Shown here in pieces: positions 34,301 to 41,856 of a DNA stretch of 64,000 bases. The notes under the pieces were generated by a model, which was not told the DNA's origin, did not search any database, and saw nothing but the letters and a program-made list of their open reading frames with translations. Origin of the DNA: Saccharopolyspora rosea (lineage in GTDB: Bacteria; Actinomycetota; Actinomycetes; Mycobacteriales; Pseudonocardiaceae); contig NZ_CP102826.1 in assembly GCF_025643595.1 (NCBI RefSeq), positions 3,472,001-3,536,000 of the forward strand. Direction: 5' to 3'. Every line of letters starts with the position of its first letter. The stretch's first letter is position 1. Position numbers and translations under genes: made by a program.

Positions 34301-34461
34301 GCGCGCGGTCGTGGTCGGCTCCCGACGAGGTGGTCCTGTCGCTGCTGCACCTGCACCACAACCGGCTCGCCGGGGTGGACGAGACGTCCGAGCGGGCCGT
34401 GCTGGCGGTGGTGCGCGGCGTCGTGCAGGCGCACCGCGACCGGCAGCGGAGCACCGGATGA
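31378..34461 (+). CDS. lanB: Class I lanthipeptide dehydratase LanB (full length)
   Basis: A 1027-residue protein with both LanB domains. The N-terminal glutamylation domain carries RMATRSTPFGLMAGVAVG near residue 100; the C-terminal elimination/SpaB_C domain carries WFFLRYAEHGRHHVRLRLR near residue 800. LanB uses glutamyl-tRNA to glutamylate Ser/Thr of a precursor peptide and eliminates glutamate to give dehydroalanine or dehydrobutyrine. A full-length LanB suits lanthipeptides rather than thiopeptides, where the domains are split. GTG 31378 follows GAGGGACCTGGA and lies at the start of family-like sequence. The stop overlaps the lanC start (ATGA). No precursor peptide gene is visible nearby. 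Confidence 0.9.
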   Translation: MDEPNLFRCADIVMLRAPVFPVERAADTAADIPDGPGELAASTRYLARLAEDALMREAVAVSSPALARRWDEILAGRCTRAADVRRAVRALSAYRVRMATRSTPFGLMAGVAVGEFAERDADAKVSFGGDHRRVAGAQRDWVLGLVDEWQRRPDVRRRLRLVVNDLCSVRGGRVVLPHVPARSGADPVREVSLRRTGPVRLVLEAARTPIRGADLEALLAERFPDAAAEAIDRVLDQLIGEDVLLTELRPPDDADPAEHVLGVLDGFGDVLVEEREQLRGVVAELRRYEARPGRAAWDAVTARAAELRAAEHPAHVDLVLDADLRLPPAVQREAEKAADLLWHLSPEPASTELDRYHAEFVERYGVGRAVAVLELLDPDAGLGAPAGYRRPPSHRRPARADATETDRDRVLLHRAQQALLDGAEEIVLDDDPLLSRLWNATGTPPAATELVAQLLADSPEDLRDGEFRLVVHGGTTGPAVACFGRFAHLLDEGTHRALRELAARTARHPTQRPDAVPAQITFAAGHERGGNVAMSPQWTEHRVPLGVFHDEPGTLRLAELAVCADAHRLFVVDTASGCEVAPVVMHKLDLTSLAPNAARLLADIAAAGVRGPRGFDWGRAAALPYTPRVRHGRSVLSTARWRPSPELLDQSAGFDEWLRHLRQWRRRWRVPDEVRVSYADQALDLRLDEPVHQRLLRHELGRREGAVLHEVPAPARSGWLTGPGGGHRSELVIPLLNRRPHDEARTLPRIAPQRRGHPEHLPGGEWLYAVLPCDARWQDELLTSALPALLGRIAVDRWFFLRYAEHGRHHVRLRLRTEALDGVHRWLRELRADGVIGPPELRTYDPEIERYGGPEAITAAEAAFHADSRAVVETLALRPRLDLDPIVLAAAGCADLLRRFHQDRPLWTDLVLRAVPKDEHHREFQRRRREAVALIDPVGEWQGLCARPGGAALLEIWQRRATAIDDYARCLQDLGARSWSAPDEVVLSLLHLHHNRLAGVDETSERAVLAVVRGVVQAHRDRQRSTG

Positions 34462-35720
34462 CGCGGACGAGTCCCCCGACGCGGCAGGCCACCGAAATCA
34501 CCGCCGAACTGGCCGCCCGACTCGCCGACCCCGAGCACGTCGCCCGCATCGCGACCACCGCGGACAACACCGACCACCTGCCGGGCATGCCGGAACCGGT
34601 GCCGCCGTGGGGGCCGATCGGGCTCGGCGAAGCCCACACCGGCGTCGCCGTGCTGTACGCCGAACTGGCCCACCACGACCCGGCGTTGCGGCGCGTCGCA
34701 CACGCCCACCTGTCCCGGGCCGCGGCCGCGGCCGAGCAGTGCCCACCCGGGGGCCTGTTCGGCGGCCTGGCCTCGCTGGCCTACGCCGCCGCGCTGACCC
34801 GGCGGTCCGAACGCGACTACGCGACGCTGCTCGACCAGCTCGACGACCGGATCACAGGGCAGCTCCGGGACCTGCTCGCCGCCGAGTCCGCGCGGCTGGA
34901 CGCGGGACGGCCCGGTGCCCGGATGGACCACTACGACACCGTCAACGGCGCCAGCGGGCTGGGCCGTTACCTGCTGCTGCGCGGCAACTCCGAGCTGCTA
35001 CGCGAGGTGCTGCGCTACCTGGTCCGGCTGTCCCGGCCGCTCGACACCCCGGCCGGAGCCGTGCCCGGCTGGTGGATCCGCACGGACTCCGGGCGGGTCG
35101 ATCTCGGGCTCTCGCACGGCATCTGCGGGCCGCTGGCGCTGCTGGCGCTGGCCTGGGAGGAGCGCTGCCGCGTGCCGGGCCAGCGGGACGCGATCGAGCT
35201 GATCGCCGAGCAACTGCTCGGTTGGCGCACCGAGCGGGGACTCTGGCCCACCACCGCCGAATCCCCGCCCGGAACCGAGATGACCGCCTGGTGCTACGGC
35301 ACACCGGGCGTGGCCCGCGCGCTGTACCTGGCGGGACGCGCCCTGCGGCGGCAGGACTGGTGCGCCGCGGCGGTGACCGGCCTGGTGACCGCCCTGGACC
35401 TCCCTGAGCCGGGCATCACCGACTGCTCGCTGTGCCACGGCTGGTCGGGCGTGCTGCGGATCACCCAGCTGATGGCCGACGACAGCGGCGACTCCCGGCT
35501 CGCCGCGCACCTGCCGCGCCTGGCGACCGAGGTCGTCGCCGCCCACGACCCGGCGCACCCGTTCGGGTACGCCTACCGGCGGCGGTTCCCGGACCCCGCG
35601 CACCGCCCCGCCCCGCACCGCGCGGGATTCCTGGAAGGCGCGGCGGGAATCGCGCTCGCGCTGCACGGCTTCTCCGCCGGTGCCGCCTCCCGCTGGGACA
35701 GCGCCCTGCTCGTCAGCTGA
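34458..35720 (+). CDS. lanC: Lanthionine synthetase C-family cyclase LanC
   Basis: A 420-residue cyclase with the zinc ligands of LanC: MTAWCYGTPGVARALYLAGR (first Cys) and TDCSLCHGWSGVLRI (Cys-His). Earlier G-x-x-G repeats such as LGEAHTGVAVLYAEL and LSHGICGPLALLAL form the double alpha-barrel. It adds cysteine thiols to the dehydrated residues made by LanB, closing (methyl)lanthionine rings. ATG 34458 overlaps the lanB stop by 4 bp. Its last 8 bp overlap the 3' end of the convergent isomerase gene. No transporter or leader protease follows. Confidence 0.9.
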   Translation: MTRTSPPTRQATEITAELAARLADPEHVARIATTADNTDHLPGMPEPVPPWGPIGLGEAHTGVAVLYAELAHHDPALRRVAHAHLSRAAAAAEQCPPGGLFGGLASLAYAAALTRRSERDYATLLDQLDDRITGQLRDLLAAESARLDAGRPGARMDHYDTVNGASGLGRYLLLRGNSELLREVLRYLVRLSRPLDTPAGAVPGWWIRTDSGRVDLGLSHGICGPLALLALAWEERCRVPGQRDAIELIAEQLLGWRTERGLWPTTAESPPGTEMTAWCYGTPGVARALYLAGRALRRQDWCAAAVTGLVTALDLPEPGITDCSLCHGWSGVLRITQLMADDSGDSRLAAHLPRLATEVVAAHDPAHPFGYAYRRRFPDPAHRPAPHRAGFLEGAAGIALALHGFSAGAASRWDSALLVS

Positions 35721-36579
35721 CCGCGGCCCAGTCCTTCGTGTACTCGGCGATCTTCTCCCGCATGTACCGGGAGGACTCGTGGGCGCGGTCCTCCCAGGCG
35801 AACACGCAGGCGGTCATGATCCCGTCGAACCCGTTGTCGCGCAGGCCCCCGAAGAACTCGTCCCAGTCCACCTCCCCCTGGCCGATGTCCAGGTGCTGGT
35901 GGATGCGGGCCGGGGACCCCGGCGGGTTGACGATGTAGCGCAGTCCCGACGACGCGGTGTGGTCGAAGGTGTCGGCCACGTGCACGTGGGTGAGCAGGTC
36001 CCCCGCGTGCCGCATGATCCCGGGTGCGTCGTTTCCCATGTGGAAGGTGTGCGGTGCGCAGTAGAGGAACTGCACGTTCGGCGAGTTGATGCCGCGGACC
36101 AGGTCGACGGCGGCGTGCCCGTCCTCGATGAAGTCGTCGGGGTGCGGTTCGAGCTTGAGCGTGATGCCCTCGCGTTCGAAGATCGGCAGCAGTTCCTCCA
36201 TCGACTGCCAGAACCGGCCCTCGCTGCGGCCGGGGACCTCCGGACGGCCGTTGAACTCCGAGACCATCACGTCCACGCCCAGTTCGCAGGTGATCTCGAT
36301 GGCGCGCTTCCAGTAGCGCACCGCGGCCTGCCGGTCGTCCTCGTCCGGACCCGACCAGCGGTACAGCGGCAGCACGGAGGCGATCCCGACACCCGCGGCG
36401 TCGAGTTCGGTGCGGAACCGGCGGATCGTGGCGTCGTCGATGCGCGGGTGGGTGAAGAACGGCAGCACGTCGTCGCGGGGCGACAGCTCGATCCATTCAT
36501 AACCGAGTTCGGCGACCAGTCTCGGCAGTTCCAGCAGCGGGGTGAACCGGAACATGTGCGGGTCGAGCGCGATCTTCAT
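35713..36579 (-). CDS. Sugar phosphate isomerase/epimerase, xylose isomerase-like TIM barrel
   Basis: A 288-residue AP-endonuclease-2/xylose isomerase-like barrel. Metal-binding positions are visible in ITLKLEPHPDDFIEDG (Glu), VQFLYCAPHTFHMGN (His) and LTHVHVADTFDHT (His-x-Asp-like). It probably isomerises or epimerises a ketose or cyclitol derivative. It is the last of three leftward genes, after a second barrel protein and a Gfo/Idh/MocA dehydrogenase, a combination typical of carbohydrate or inositol breakdown in actinomycetes. Start ATG 36577-36579. The 3' end overlaps lanC on the other strand. Confidence 0.85.
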   Translation of the reverse strand: MKIALDPHMFRFTPLLELPRLVAELGYEWIELSPRDDVLPFFTHPRIDDATIRRFRTELDAAGVGIASVLPLYRWSGPDEDDRQAAVRYWKRAIEITCELGVDVMVSEFNGRPEVPGRSEGRFWQSMEELLPIFEREGITLKLEPHPDDFIEDGHAAVDLVRGINSPNVQFLYCAPHTFHMGNDAPGIMRHAGDLLTHVHVADTFDHTASSGLRYIVNPPGSPARIHQHLDIGQGEVDWDEFFGGLRDNGFDGIMTACVFAWEDRAHESSRYMREKIAEYTKDWAAVS

Positions 36580-36595
36580 CGTTGTTCCTCTCGTC

Positions 36596-37594
36596 TCACA
36601 GGTCAGCGGCGGCGGCGTGCAGGGTGGCGGCGGAGCGGGCGAGCCCGTCGACCCGCGAGTAGTCGGCGTCCTCGTGCTCGATGTTGACGGGCATGTCCGG
36701 GTCGACCTCGGCGAGCGCGGCCAGGAACCGCGTCCAGTAGGCGGTGTCGTGGCCGAGGCCGACCGCGACGAACTTCCAGGCGGGATCGGACGGCCAGGCG
36801 CCGCACCAGTACCCGATCCCGGTCGGCACCTTCTCCGGCGCGTCGGCAGGCACCCGCGCGAAGGAGCTGTCGAGCACCCCGCGCACGTCGACGCCGGGGC
36901 ACAGCGCGGCGTCCTTGGCGGCGGCGTGGAACACCAGCGGGCCGAGGTGGCGGATGCAGGCGGGGACGTCCATGCCCTGCCACATCAGGTGCGAGGGGTC
37001 CATTTCCGCGCCGAGGTTCGCCGCCCCGGTCGCCTCCACCAGCCTGGTGAGGGTGACCGGGGAGAACACCAGGTTGTGCGGGTGCATCTCGATGGCGACC
37101 CGCACGTCGTGCGCGCGGGCCAGCGCGTCGATGTCCTTCCAGAACTCGACGGCCACGCCCCACTGGTAGTCCAGGACGTCCAGGTAGACGCCGTCCCAGG
37201 GGTTGACGACCCAGGACGGGTACTTCGCGTCGGGGTCCGAGCCGGGCGTGCCCGACATCGTCACCACGGTGCGCACCCCGAGCAGCCCGGCCAGTTCGAT
37301 GCTGCGGCGCAGGTCGTGGGCGTGCTTGGGGCCGACCCCGGGCAGCGGGTTGAGCGGATTGCCGTTGCAGTTCAACCCGGTCAGTTCCATCCCGCGCTCC
37401 GCGAAGGTGGCGAGGTAGTCGTCGCGGGCGCGGGACGAGCTCAGCAGCAGGTCCACCGGGCAGTGCGGGGCGGGCAGGAACCCGCCGGTGTTGACCTCCA
37501 CGGACCGCAAACCGTTGTCCCGCAGGACGTCGAGAGCGTCCACCAGCGGGCGGTCGTGCAGGCAGGCGGTGTAGGCACCGAGTTTGAGCGGCAT
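36596..37594 (-). CDS. Sugar phosphate isomerase/epimerase, second xylose isomerase-like protein
   Basis: A 332-residue barrel protein beginning MPLKLGAYTACLHDRPLVDA, with VRVAIEMHPHNLVFSPVTLT, NLGAEMDPSHLMWQGMD and LVFHAAAKDAALCPG as the metal and substrate blocks (Glu, Asp-Pro-Ser-His, His-x-x-x-Lys-Asp). This set matches IolE/IolI-type or 3-keto-sugar isomerases. It lies 17 bp downstream of the dehydrogenase and 16 bp upstream of the other isomerase, so the three form one operon. Dehydrogenase plus two isomerases suggests oxidation to a keto-sugar followed by rearrangement. The exact substrate is unknown. Confidence 0.85.
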   Translation of the reverse strand: MPLKLGAYTACLHDRPLVDALDVLRDNGLRSVEVNTGGFLPAPHCPVDLLLSSSRARDDYLATFAERGMELTGLNCNGNPLNPLPGVGPKHAHDLRRSIELAGLLGVRTVVTMSGTPGSDPDAKYPSWVVNPWDGVYLDVLDYQWGVAVEFWKDIDALARAHDVRVAIEMHPHNLVFSPVTLTRLVEATGAANLGAEMDPSHLMWQGMDVPACIRHLGPLVFHAAAKDAALCPGVDVRGVLDSSFARVPADAPEKVPTGIGYWCGAWPSDPAWKFVAVGLGHDTAYWTRFLAALAEVDPDMPVNIEHEDADYSRVDGLARSAATLHAAAADL

Positions 37595-37611
37595 GGCGAC
37601 CTTTCCTCGGA

Positions 37612-38793
37612 TCAGGCGACGTCGACGGGCGCGCCGCCGGCCTCGGCGGACCGCACGACGGCGCGGATGACGTGCATGGTGTGCAGGGCGTCGGCGAACG
37701 AGGCGCACGCGGGCAGCGGGTCGGTGGAGCCGGTGACCTGGTCGAGGAACGCGCGGCACTGGTAGACGAACATCTCGGCGTTGCCGCCGCCGTTGCCCGG
37801 CGCCTGCATCGGGTAGCCACCGGCGAAGTACGGCATCTGCGGACCGACGATGACCTGCCGCGGGCCCCGGGCACGTCCCCGCGGCTGCGCGTCGTCGAAC
37901 AGGTACTCCGCGGGCCGGTGCCAGTCGAACGCCGCCCGGCCGCCCAGTCCGTGCACGTCGAACGCGAGTCCGTTGGGCAGGCCGAAAGCGGTGCGCGACA
38001 CCGAGAACGACCCGGTGAGCCCGGAGCGGAACCGCGCGGTGAACACGGCCGTGTCCTCGTTGTCCACCTCGCCCGTCTCGTCCCCGACCGGGGCGGCGTC
38101 GTGCCCCACCACGGCGCCGGTCGGCACCGGCCGCTCGGTGATCTGGGTGGTCAGCGCCCCGCCGGACACCGAGTCGATCGGCCCGCACAGGTGCTCGGCC
38201 ACGTCGATGACGTGCGCCCCGATGTCGCCGAGCGCACCGCTGCCCGGTCCGCCCTTGAACCGCCAGGACAGCGGACCGCGCGGGTCCGCGGCGTAGTCGC
38301 ACCAGTAGCGGCCGTGGAACAGCGTCAGCGCGCCCAGTTCGCCACCGCGCACGTGGTCCCGGATCGCCGCGATGGCCGGTGACCGGCGCAGGGTGTAGCC
38401 CACCGCCGTCACCACCTCGGCGCCCCGCTCCGCGGCCACCATCGCCTCGGCGTCCTCGATCGAGCCGGCCAGCGGTTTCTCGCACAGCACGTGCTTGCCC
38501 GCCGCGATCAGCGCCTCCGCGATCGGGCGGTGCAGGGTGTTGCCGACGACGATGCTCACCGCGTCGATCGAGGGGTCCGCGGCGATCTCCTCCCAGCTGG
38601 AGACCGCCCGCTCGTAGCCGTAGCGGCGGGCGGCGTCCTCGGCGAGCTCGGTGTTGGCGTCGGCGATCGCCGCGAGCCGGATCGGAGGCAGGCCCGCGCC
38701 GAACACCGTGTTGACCTGCCGGTACCCGGCGGCGTGGCTGCGCCCGGCCATCCCGGCGCCGATCACCGCGACGGACAGCGGTTGTGGGGACAT
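37612..38793 (-). CDS. Gfo/Idh/MocA-family NAD(P)-dependent dehydrogenase
   Basis: A 393-residue oxidoreductase. The Rossmann motif is SVAVIGAGMAGRSHAAGYRQ, the conserved cofactor/catalytic block GKHVLCEKPLAGSIEDAEAM (E-K-P), and the substrate block DIGAHVIDVAEHLCGPIDS (D-x-x-x-H). It is expected to oxidise a sugar or cyclitol hydroxyl. It is the promoter-proximal gene of the three-gene operon, with a TTGACA/TAGTGT promoter and a LacI operator upstream. The divergent LacI regulator is the likely controller. Confidence 0.9.
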   Translation of the reverse strand: MSPQPLSVAVIGAGMAGRSHAAGYRQVNTVFGAGLPPIRLAAIADANTELAEDAARRYGYERAVSSWEEIAADPSIDAVSIVVGNTLHRPIAEALIAAGKHVLCEKPLAGSIEDAEAMVAAERGAEVVTAVGYTLRRSPAIAAIRDHVRGGELGALTLFHGRYWCDYAADPRGPLSWRFKGGPGSGALGDIGAHVIDVAEHLCGPIDSVSGGALTTQITERPVPTGAVVGHDAAPVGDETGEVDNEDTAVFTARFRSGLTGSFSVSRTAFGLPNGLAFDVHGLGGRAAFDWHRPAEYLFDDAQPRGRARGPRQVIVGPQMPYFAGGYPMQAPGNGGGNAEMFVYQCRAFLDQVTGSTDPLPACASFADALHTMHVIRAVVRSAEAGGAPVDVA

Positions 38794-38844
38794 CGGTTGG
38801 AGCTCCTCCGCTCAGCGGCCCGCGGGAGCGCGGGCGAGCCGTGC

Positions 38845-38860
38845 ACCGAAACGTTTCGGT
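38845..38860. promoter_or_regulatory. ACCGAAACGTTTCGGT, LacI-family operator
   Basis: A perfect 16-bp palindrome with the CG centre typical of LacI/PurR-family operators. It lies 52 bp upstream of the dehydrogenase start and roughly 10-25 bp downstream of the predicted transcription start of that operon, a classic roadblock position. The LacI gene begins 85 bp away on the other side. Confidence 0.75.
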
Positions 38861-38876
38861 TACCCTGTGACGGCAG

Positions 38877-38906
38877 ACACTAGGCAGCATTAAGTACGTA
38901 TGTCAA
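38877..38906 (-). promoter_or_regulatory. Promoter of the dehydrogenase-isomerase operon
   Basis: On the reverse strand TTGACA (38906-38901) is followed by an 18-bp spacer and TAGTGT (38882-38877), a near-consensus housekeeping promoter and the best in the window. Transcription would begin near 38870 and run through the operator. The same segment contains the inverted repeat TATGT-CAAT-ACATA (38899-38912). Confidence 0.65.
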
Positions 38907-38945
38907 TACATAGTCTGCCGAGGACGGCCGAACAGGAGGCGAGCA

Positions 38946-39947
38946 GTGACCAGCAGAGCCGGACGCACCACGATCGTCGACGTGGCCCGGGCCGCGGGCA
39001 CCTCGGTGTCATCGGCCTCGGTCGCGTTGCGCGGCGAGCCGGGCGTCTCGGCGCAGACGCGGGAGCGCATCCTCGCCGCCGCGCGACGGCTCGGCTACCG
39101 CCCCGACCGGCAGGCCAGCCTGCTGCGCCGGCGGGAACCGCGAGTGCTGGGCGTGACCTTCTCCGTCGAGCAGACCTTCCACGGCGACCTGGTCGAGAAC
39201 CTCTACCGCGCCGCCGACGCGTCCGGCTACGACCTGGTGCTCAGCGCCAAGACCGCCGGCCGGCCGGAGTCGCGGGCCGTCGACAACCTGCTGCGCGACC
39301 GCTGCGGACCGCTGATCCTCATCGCCCCCGAACTGCCCCGGGACGCGCTCGCCCAGCTGGCCGCCCGGACGCCGGTCGTGACCATCGGGTCCGACGCACC
39401 GGCCGAGGGCGTCGACTCGGTGCACTCCGACGACCGCCAGGGCGTCACCGACGCCGTCGCCCACCTCGTCGGCCTGGGCCACCGCCGCATCGCCTACGTC
39501 GACGGCGGCACCGCGGTCATGAGCGCCACCCGCAGCGACGCCTACGTGCGCACCATGCGCGAGCACGGCCTCGACGGGCACGTCCGGGTGATCAGCGGGG
39601 CACCCACCGAGGAATCGGGCATCGAGGTCGCCTCGGTCCTCCTCGACGGCGACGAGCCGCTGCCCACCGCGATCCTCGCGCACAACGACCTGATCGCGGT
39701 CGGCCTGCTGCTCACGCTGCGCTCCCGCGGGGTGCGCGTCCCCGCCGACGTCTCGGTCGTGGGCTACGACGACACCCGCACCGCGGCGCTGGCCGCGGTC
39801 CGCCTCACCTCCGTCAGCCAGGACGCCGCCGAGCTGGCCCGCCGGGCCGTGGAGCGGGCGACCACGCGCGGCGACGACCCGGCGCAGCAGATCGTCACGC
39901 CCGCCCGGCTGGTCGTCCGGGACACCACGGCGCCGCCCGGCCGCTGA
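38946..39947 (+). CDS. LacI-family transcriptional repressor
   Basis: A 333-residue LacI-type regulator: the N-terminal TTIVDVARAAGTSVSSASVA is the helix-turn-helix and hinge region, followed by YRPDRQASLLRRREPRVLGV linking to a periplasmic-binding-protein-like sensor domain (VSVVGYDDTRTAALAAVRLT near the end). It faces the leftward sugar catabolic operon, with a perfect palindromic operator between them, and probably represses it until the sugar or an intermediate binds. Start GTG/ATG around 38946. A strong hairpin follows the stop. Confidence 0.9.
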   Translation: MTSRAGRTTIVDVARAAGTSVSSASVALRGEPGVSAQTRERILAAARRLGYRPDRQASLLRRREPRVLGVTFSVEQTFHGDLVENLYRAADASGYDLVLSAKTAGRPESRAVDNLLRDRCGPLILIAPELPRDALAQLAARTPVVTIGSDAPAEGVDSVHSDDRQGVTDAVAHLVGLGHRRIAYVDGGTAVMSATRSDAYVRTMREHGLDGHVRVISGAPTEESGIEVASVLLDGDEPLPTAILAHNDLIAVGLLLTLRSRGVRVPADVSVVGYDDTRTAALAAVRLTSVSQDAAELARRAVERATTRGDDPAQQIVTPARLVVRDTTAPPGR

Positions 39948-39954
39948 ACGCCGG

Positions 39955-39987
39955 AGCGGCCGGGCCGCTTCCCGCGACCCGGCCGCT
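39955..39987. terminator. Bidirectional terminator hairpin between lacI and folE2
   Basis: AGCGGCCGGG (39955-39964) pairs perfectly with CCCGGCCGCT (39978-39987) around a 13-nt loop, 8 bp after the LacI stop and 36 bp from the folE2 stop on the other strand. Confidence 0.7.
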
Positions 39988-40022
39988 GGCGCTCCTCCCC
40001 CTCCGACGCCGGAGAGCTCACC

Positions 40023-40856
40023 TCACCCGGACGCCCACCGGGTGTCGGCCAGCGACCCCGGGCACGGCCACTCGATGCCGGCGAACGCGGCGTGGTCGTG
40101 GATGCTCTCGTCGTTGGCGACGTGCACCCCGAACGCCTCCAGCGCGGCGTCCTCGCGCAGCTGCTGCGCCACGTTGCGGGCCATGTCCTCCACGAAGACC
40201 GGGTTGTCGTAGGCCAGCATCGTGACGTGGCGTTCGTCGGACCGCTTCAGCAACGGGAAAACGGGCGCGGAGGCGGACCGCTCGGCCAGGTCGATCAGGT
40301 CCTCGATCCACGGCATCCCACCACTGTGGACAGTTCGTTCGTGCGGCCGGATCCGGACGGTGATGTGACCGCGCTGGTTGTGCGCGCCGTAGTCGCTGAT
40401 CGCCTTGCTGCACGGGCACACGCTCGTGACCGGCACCCGCGCGCCGAACTCCACGCGCGCCGTCGCGGAGTCCGCGGTGGCGAACCAGTCGACCTCGTAG
40501 CCCATCAGCGCGTGGGCACCGCTGACCGGTGCCCGCCGTTCGCGGAAGTACGTGGCGCGCACCCGCAGCTGCGCCCGGGGAGCCGCCAACCGCACGCGCA
40601 GCGCGTCGGCGATGACCGGCGCGGTCGTCACGCTGATCTCGGCGGCGTGCTCGTGCAGGACCTCCACGAAGCGGCTCAGGTGGGTGCCCTTCACCTCGGC
40701 GCCGAGCGCGACGGCCATGGAAACCTCGCCCACCGTCTCCTGTTTCACGCCGTCCCGGTCGCAGGCGACGATCGGGTAGCGCAGCCCGGACACCCCGACT
40801 TCGTCGAGCGCGACGCCGCGCACGTCGGGCCGTCCCTGTACGTCCTCCAGGATCAC
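40023..40856 (-). CDS. folE2: GTP cyclohydrolase FolE2 (type IB)
   Basis: A 277-residue type IB GTP cyclohydrolase, converting GTP to dihydroneopterin triphosphate, the first step to preQ0 (and to folate). The hallmark is [20 protein letters not shown] followed by RGHITVRI, holding the metal-binding Cys and substrate Glu/His residues. FolE2 is the metal-flexible form used under zinc limitation in some bacteria. GTG 40854-40856 overlaps the queD stop (GTGA). As last gene of queC-queE-queD-folE2 it probably serves deazapurine synthesis. Confidence 0.92.
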   Translation of the reverse strand: MILEDVQGRPDVRGVALDEVGVSGLRYPIVACDRDGVKQETVGEVSMAVALGAEVKGTHLSRFVEVLHEHAAEISVTTAPVIADALRVRLAAPRAQLRVRATYFRERRAPVSGAHALMGYEVDWFATADSATARVEFGARVPVTSVCPCSKAISDYGAHNQRGHITVRIRPHERTVHSGGMPWIEDLIDLAERSASAPVFPLLKRSDERHVTMLAYDNPVFVEDMARNVAQQLREDAALEAFGVHVANDESIHDHAAFAGIEWPCPGSLADTRWASG

Positions 40857-41215
40857 GCCGTTCCCCCTCGGTAGATGCAGCCCGATGTGCAGGTTTCCCG
40901 CACCTGGACCGCGGACAGCCGCGGCAGCGAGTCGGCCAGCCGCTCCCAGATCCACCGGGCGAGGTTCTCGCTGGTCGGGTTCTTCAACCCGTCGATCTCG
41001 TTGAGGTAGTGGTGGTCGAGCTGGTCGTGCAGCGGCCGGAACGCGGCTTTGAGGTCGCCGAAGTCCATCAGCCAGCCGTCGTCCGGGTCCACGTCCCCGG
41101 CCACGTGCACCCGGATGCGGTAGGAATGCCCGTGCAGCCGCGAGCACTTGTGCCCTTCCGGGACGTTGGGCAGGTGGTGGGCGGCTTCGAAGGTGAATTC
41201 GCGGAAGATCTCCAT
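40853..41215 (-). CDS. queD: 6-carboxytetrahydropterin synthase QueD
   Basis: A 120-residue T-fold enzyme converting dihydroneopterin triphosphate to 6-carboxy-5,6,7,8-tetrahydropterin. [20 protein letters not shown] with [12 protein letters not shown] provides the three zinc histidines and the catalytic Cys; [11 protein letters not shown] appears as [15 protein letters not shown]. The ATG overlaps the queE stop (TGATG) and the stop overlaps the folE2 start. Length is normal for the family. Confidence 0.93.
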   Translation of the reverse strand: MEIFREFTFEAAHHLPNVPEGHKCSRLHGHSYRIRVHVAGDVDPDDGWLMDFGDLKAAFRPLHDQLDHHYLNEIDGLKNPTSENLARWIWERLADSLPRLSAVQVRETCTSGCIYRGGTA

Positions 41216-41856
41216 CAGCGTATCCCGATGTACTTGTGGGTCTGCATGCTCAGACGCCACTGGGGGTTTTCCAGGCAGTACTCGATCGTCCGGCGCGTGT
41301 TGGCGGCGATGTCGGGCCCGTCCATCGGCTGCAGCAGCAGCCGCGGGAAGTCCAGGCCCTCGAACCGCGCCGGTTCCACGCCCTCCTGCGGGAAGACGAG
41401 CTTGAGCTCGTCGCCCGCGGTGAGCACGAGTTCGGCGTCGGCCTTGGGGCTCACGCAGATCCAGTCGATCCCGGCGGGGGCGGGCTGGGTCCCGTTGGTC
41501 TCGACGGCGATTTCGAAACCCGCCTCGTGCAATTCGTCCACCAGCGGGGAATCCAGTTGCAGCAGCGGTTCCCCGCCGGTGCAGACCACGAAGCGTGTCG
41601 CGCGGGGATGCGCGTTGCCCCGCCACGTCGCGGAAATCGCGGCCACCAGGTCCGCCGCCGTGGCGAATTTGCCGCCGCCCGGTCCGTCCGTGCCCACGAA
41701 GTCGGTGTCGCAGAACGTGCACACCGCGGTGGCCCGCCCGGACTCCCGGCCGTTCCACAGGTTGCACGCGGCGAACCGGCAGAACACCGCTGGGCGTCCC
41801 GCGTTCGCCCCTTCGCCCTGGAGCGTGTAGAAGATCTCCTTGACCTGGTAGGTCAT
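41215..41856 (-). CDS. queE: 7-carboxy-7-deazaguanine synthase QueE (radical SAM)
   Basis: A 213-residue radical SAM enzyme converting 6-carboxytetrahydropterin to 7-carboxy-7-deazaguanine. The [4Fe-4S] cysteines lie in [20 protein letters not shown] then FCDTDFVG: the C-x14-C-x2-C spacing with a long insert is the actinobacterial QueE form. [13 protein letters not shown] and [13 protein letters not shown] are further signatures (GGE motif). The ATG overlaps the queC stop by 4 bp (ATGA). Confidence 0.93.
   Translation of the reverse strand: MTYQVKEIFYTLQGEGANAGRPAVFCRFAACNLWNGRESGRATAVCTFCDTDFVGTDGPGGGKFATAADLVAAISATWRGNAHPRATRFVVCTGGEPLLQLDSPLVDELHEAGFEIAVETNGTQPAPAGIDWICVSPKADAELVLTAGDELKLVFPQEGVEPARFEGLDFPRLLLQPMDGPDIAANTRRTIEYCLENPQWRLSMQTHKYIGIR

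Noticed and set aside
31099-34434. Antisense frame of over 1100 codons opposite lanB
   Set aside because: The sense strand encodes clear LanB motifs; the antisense product shows no family resemblance.
38881-38919. Further copy of the hairpin repeat family upstream of lacI
   Set aside because: TATGT-CAAT-ACATA resembles the inner stem of the repeat, but the surrounding sequence does not match any copy and coincides with a promoter.
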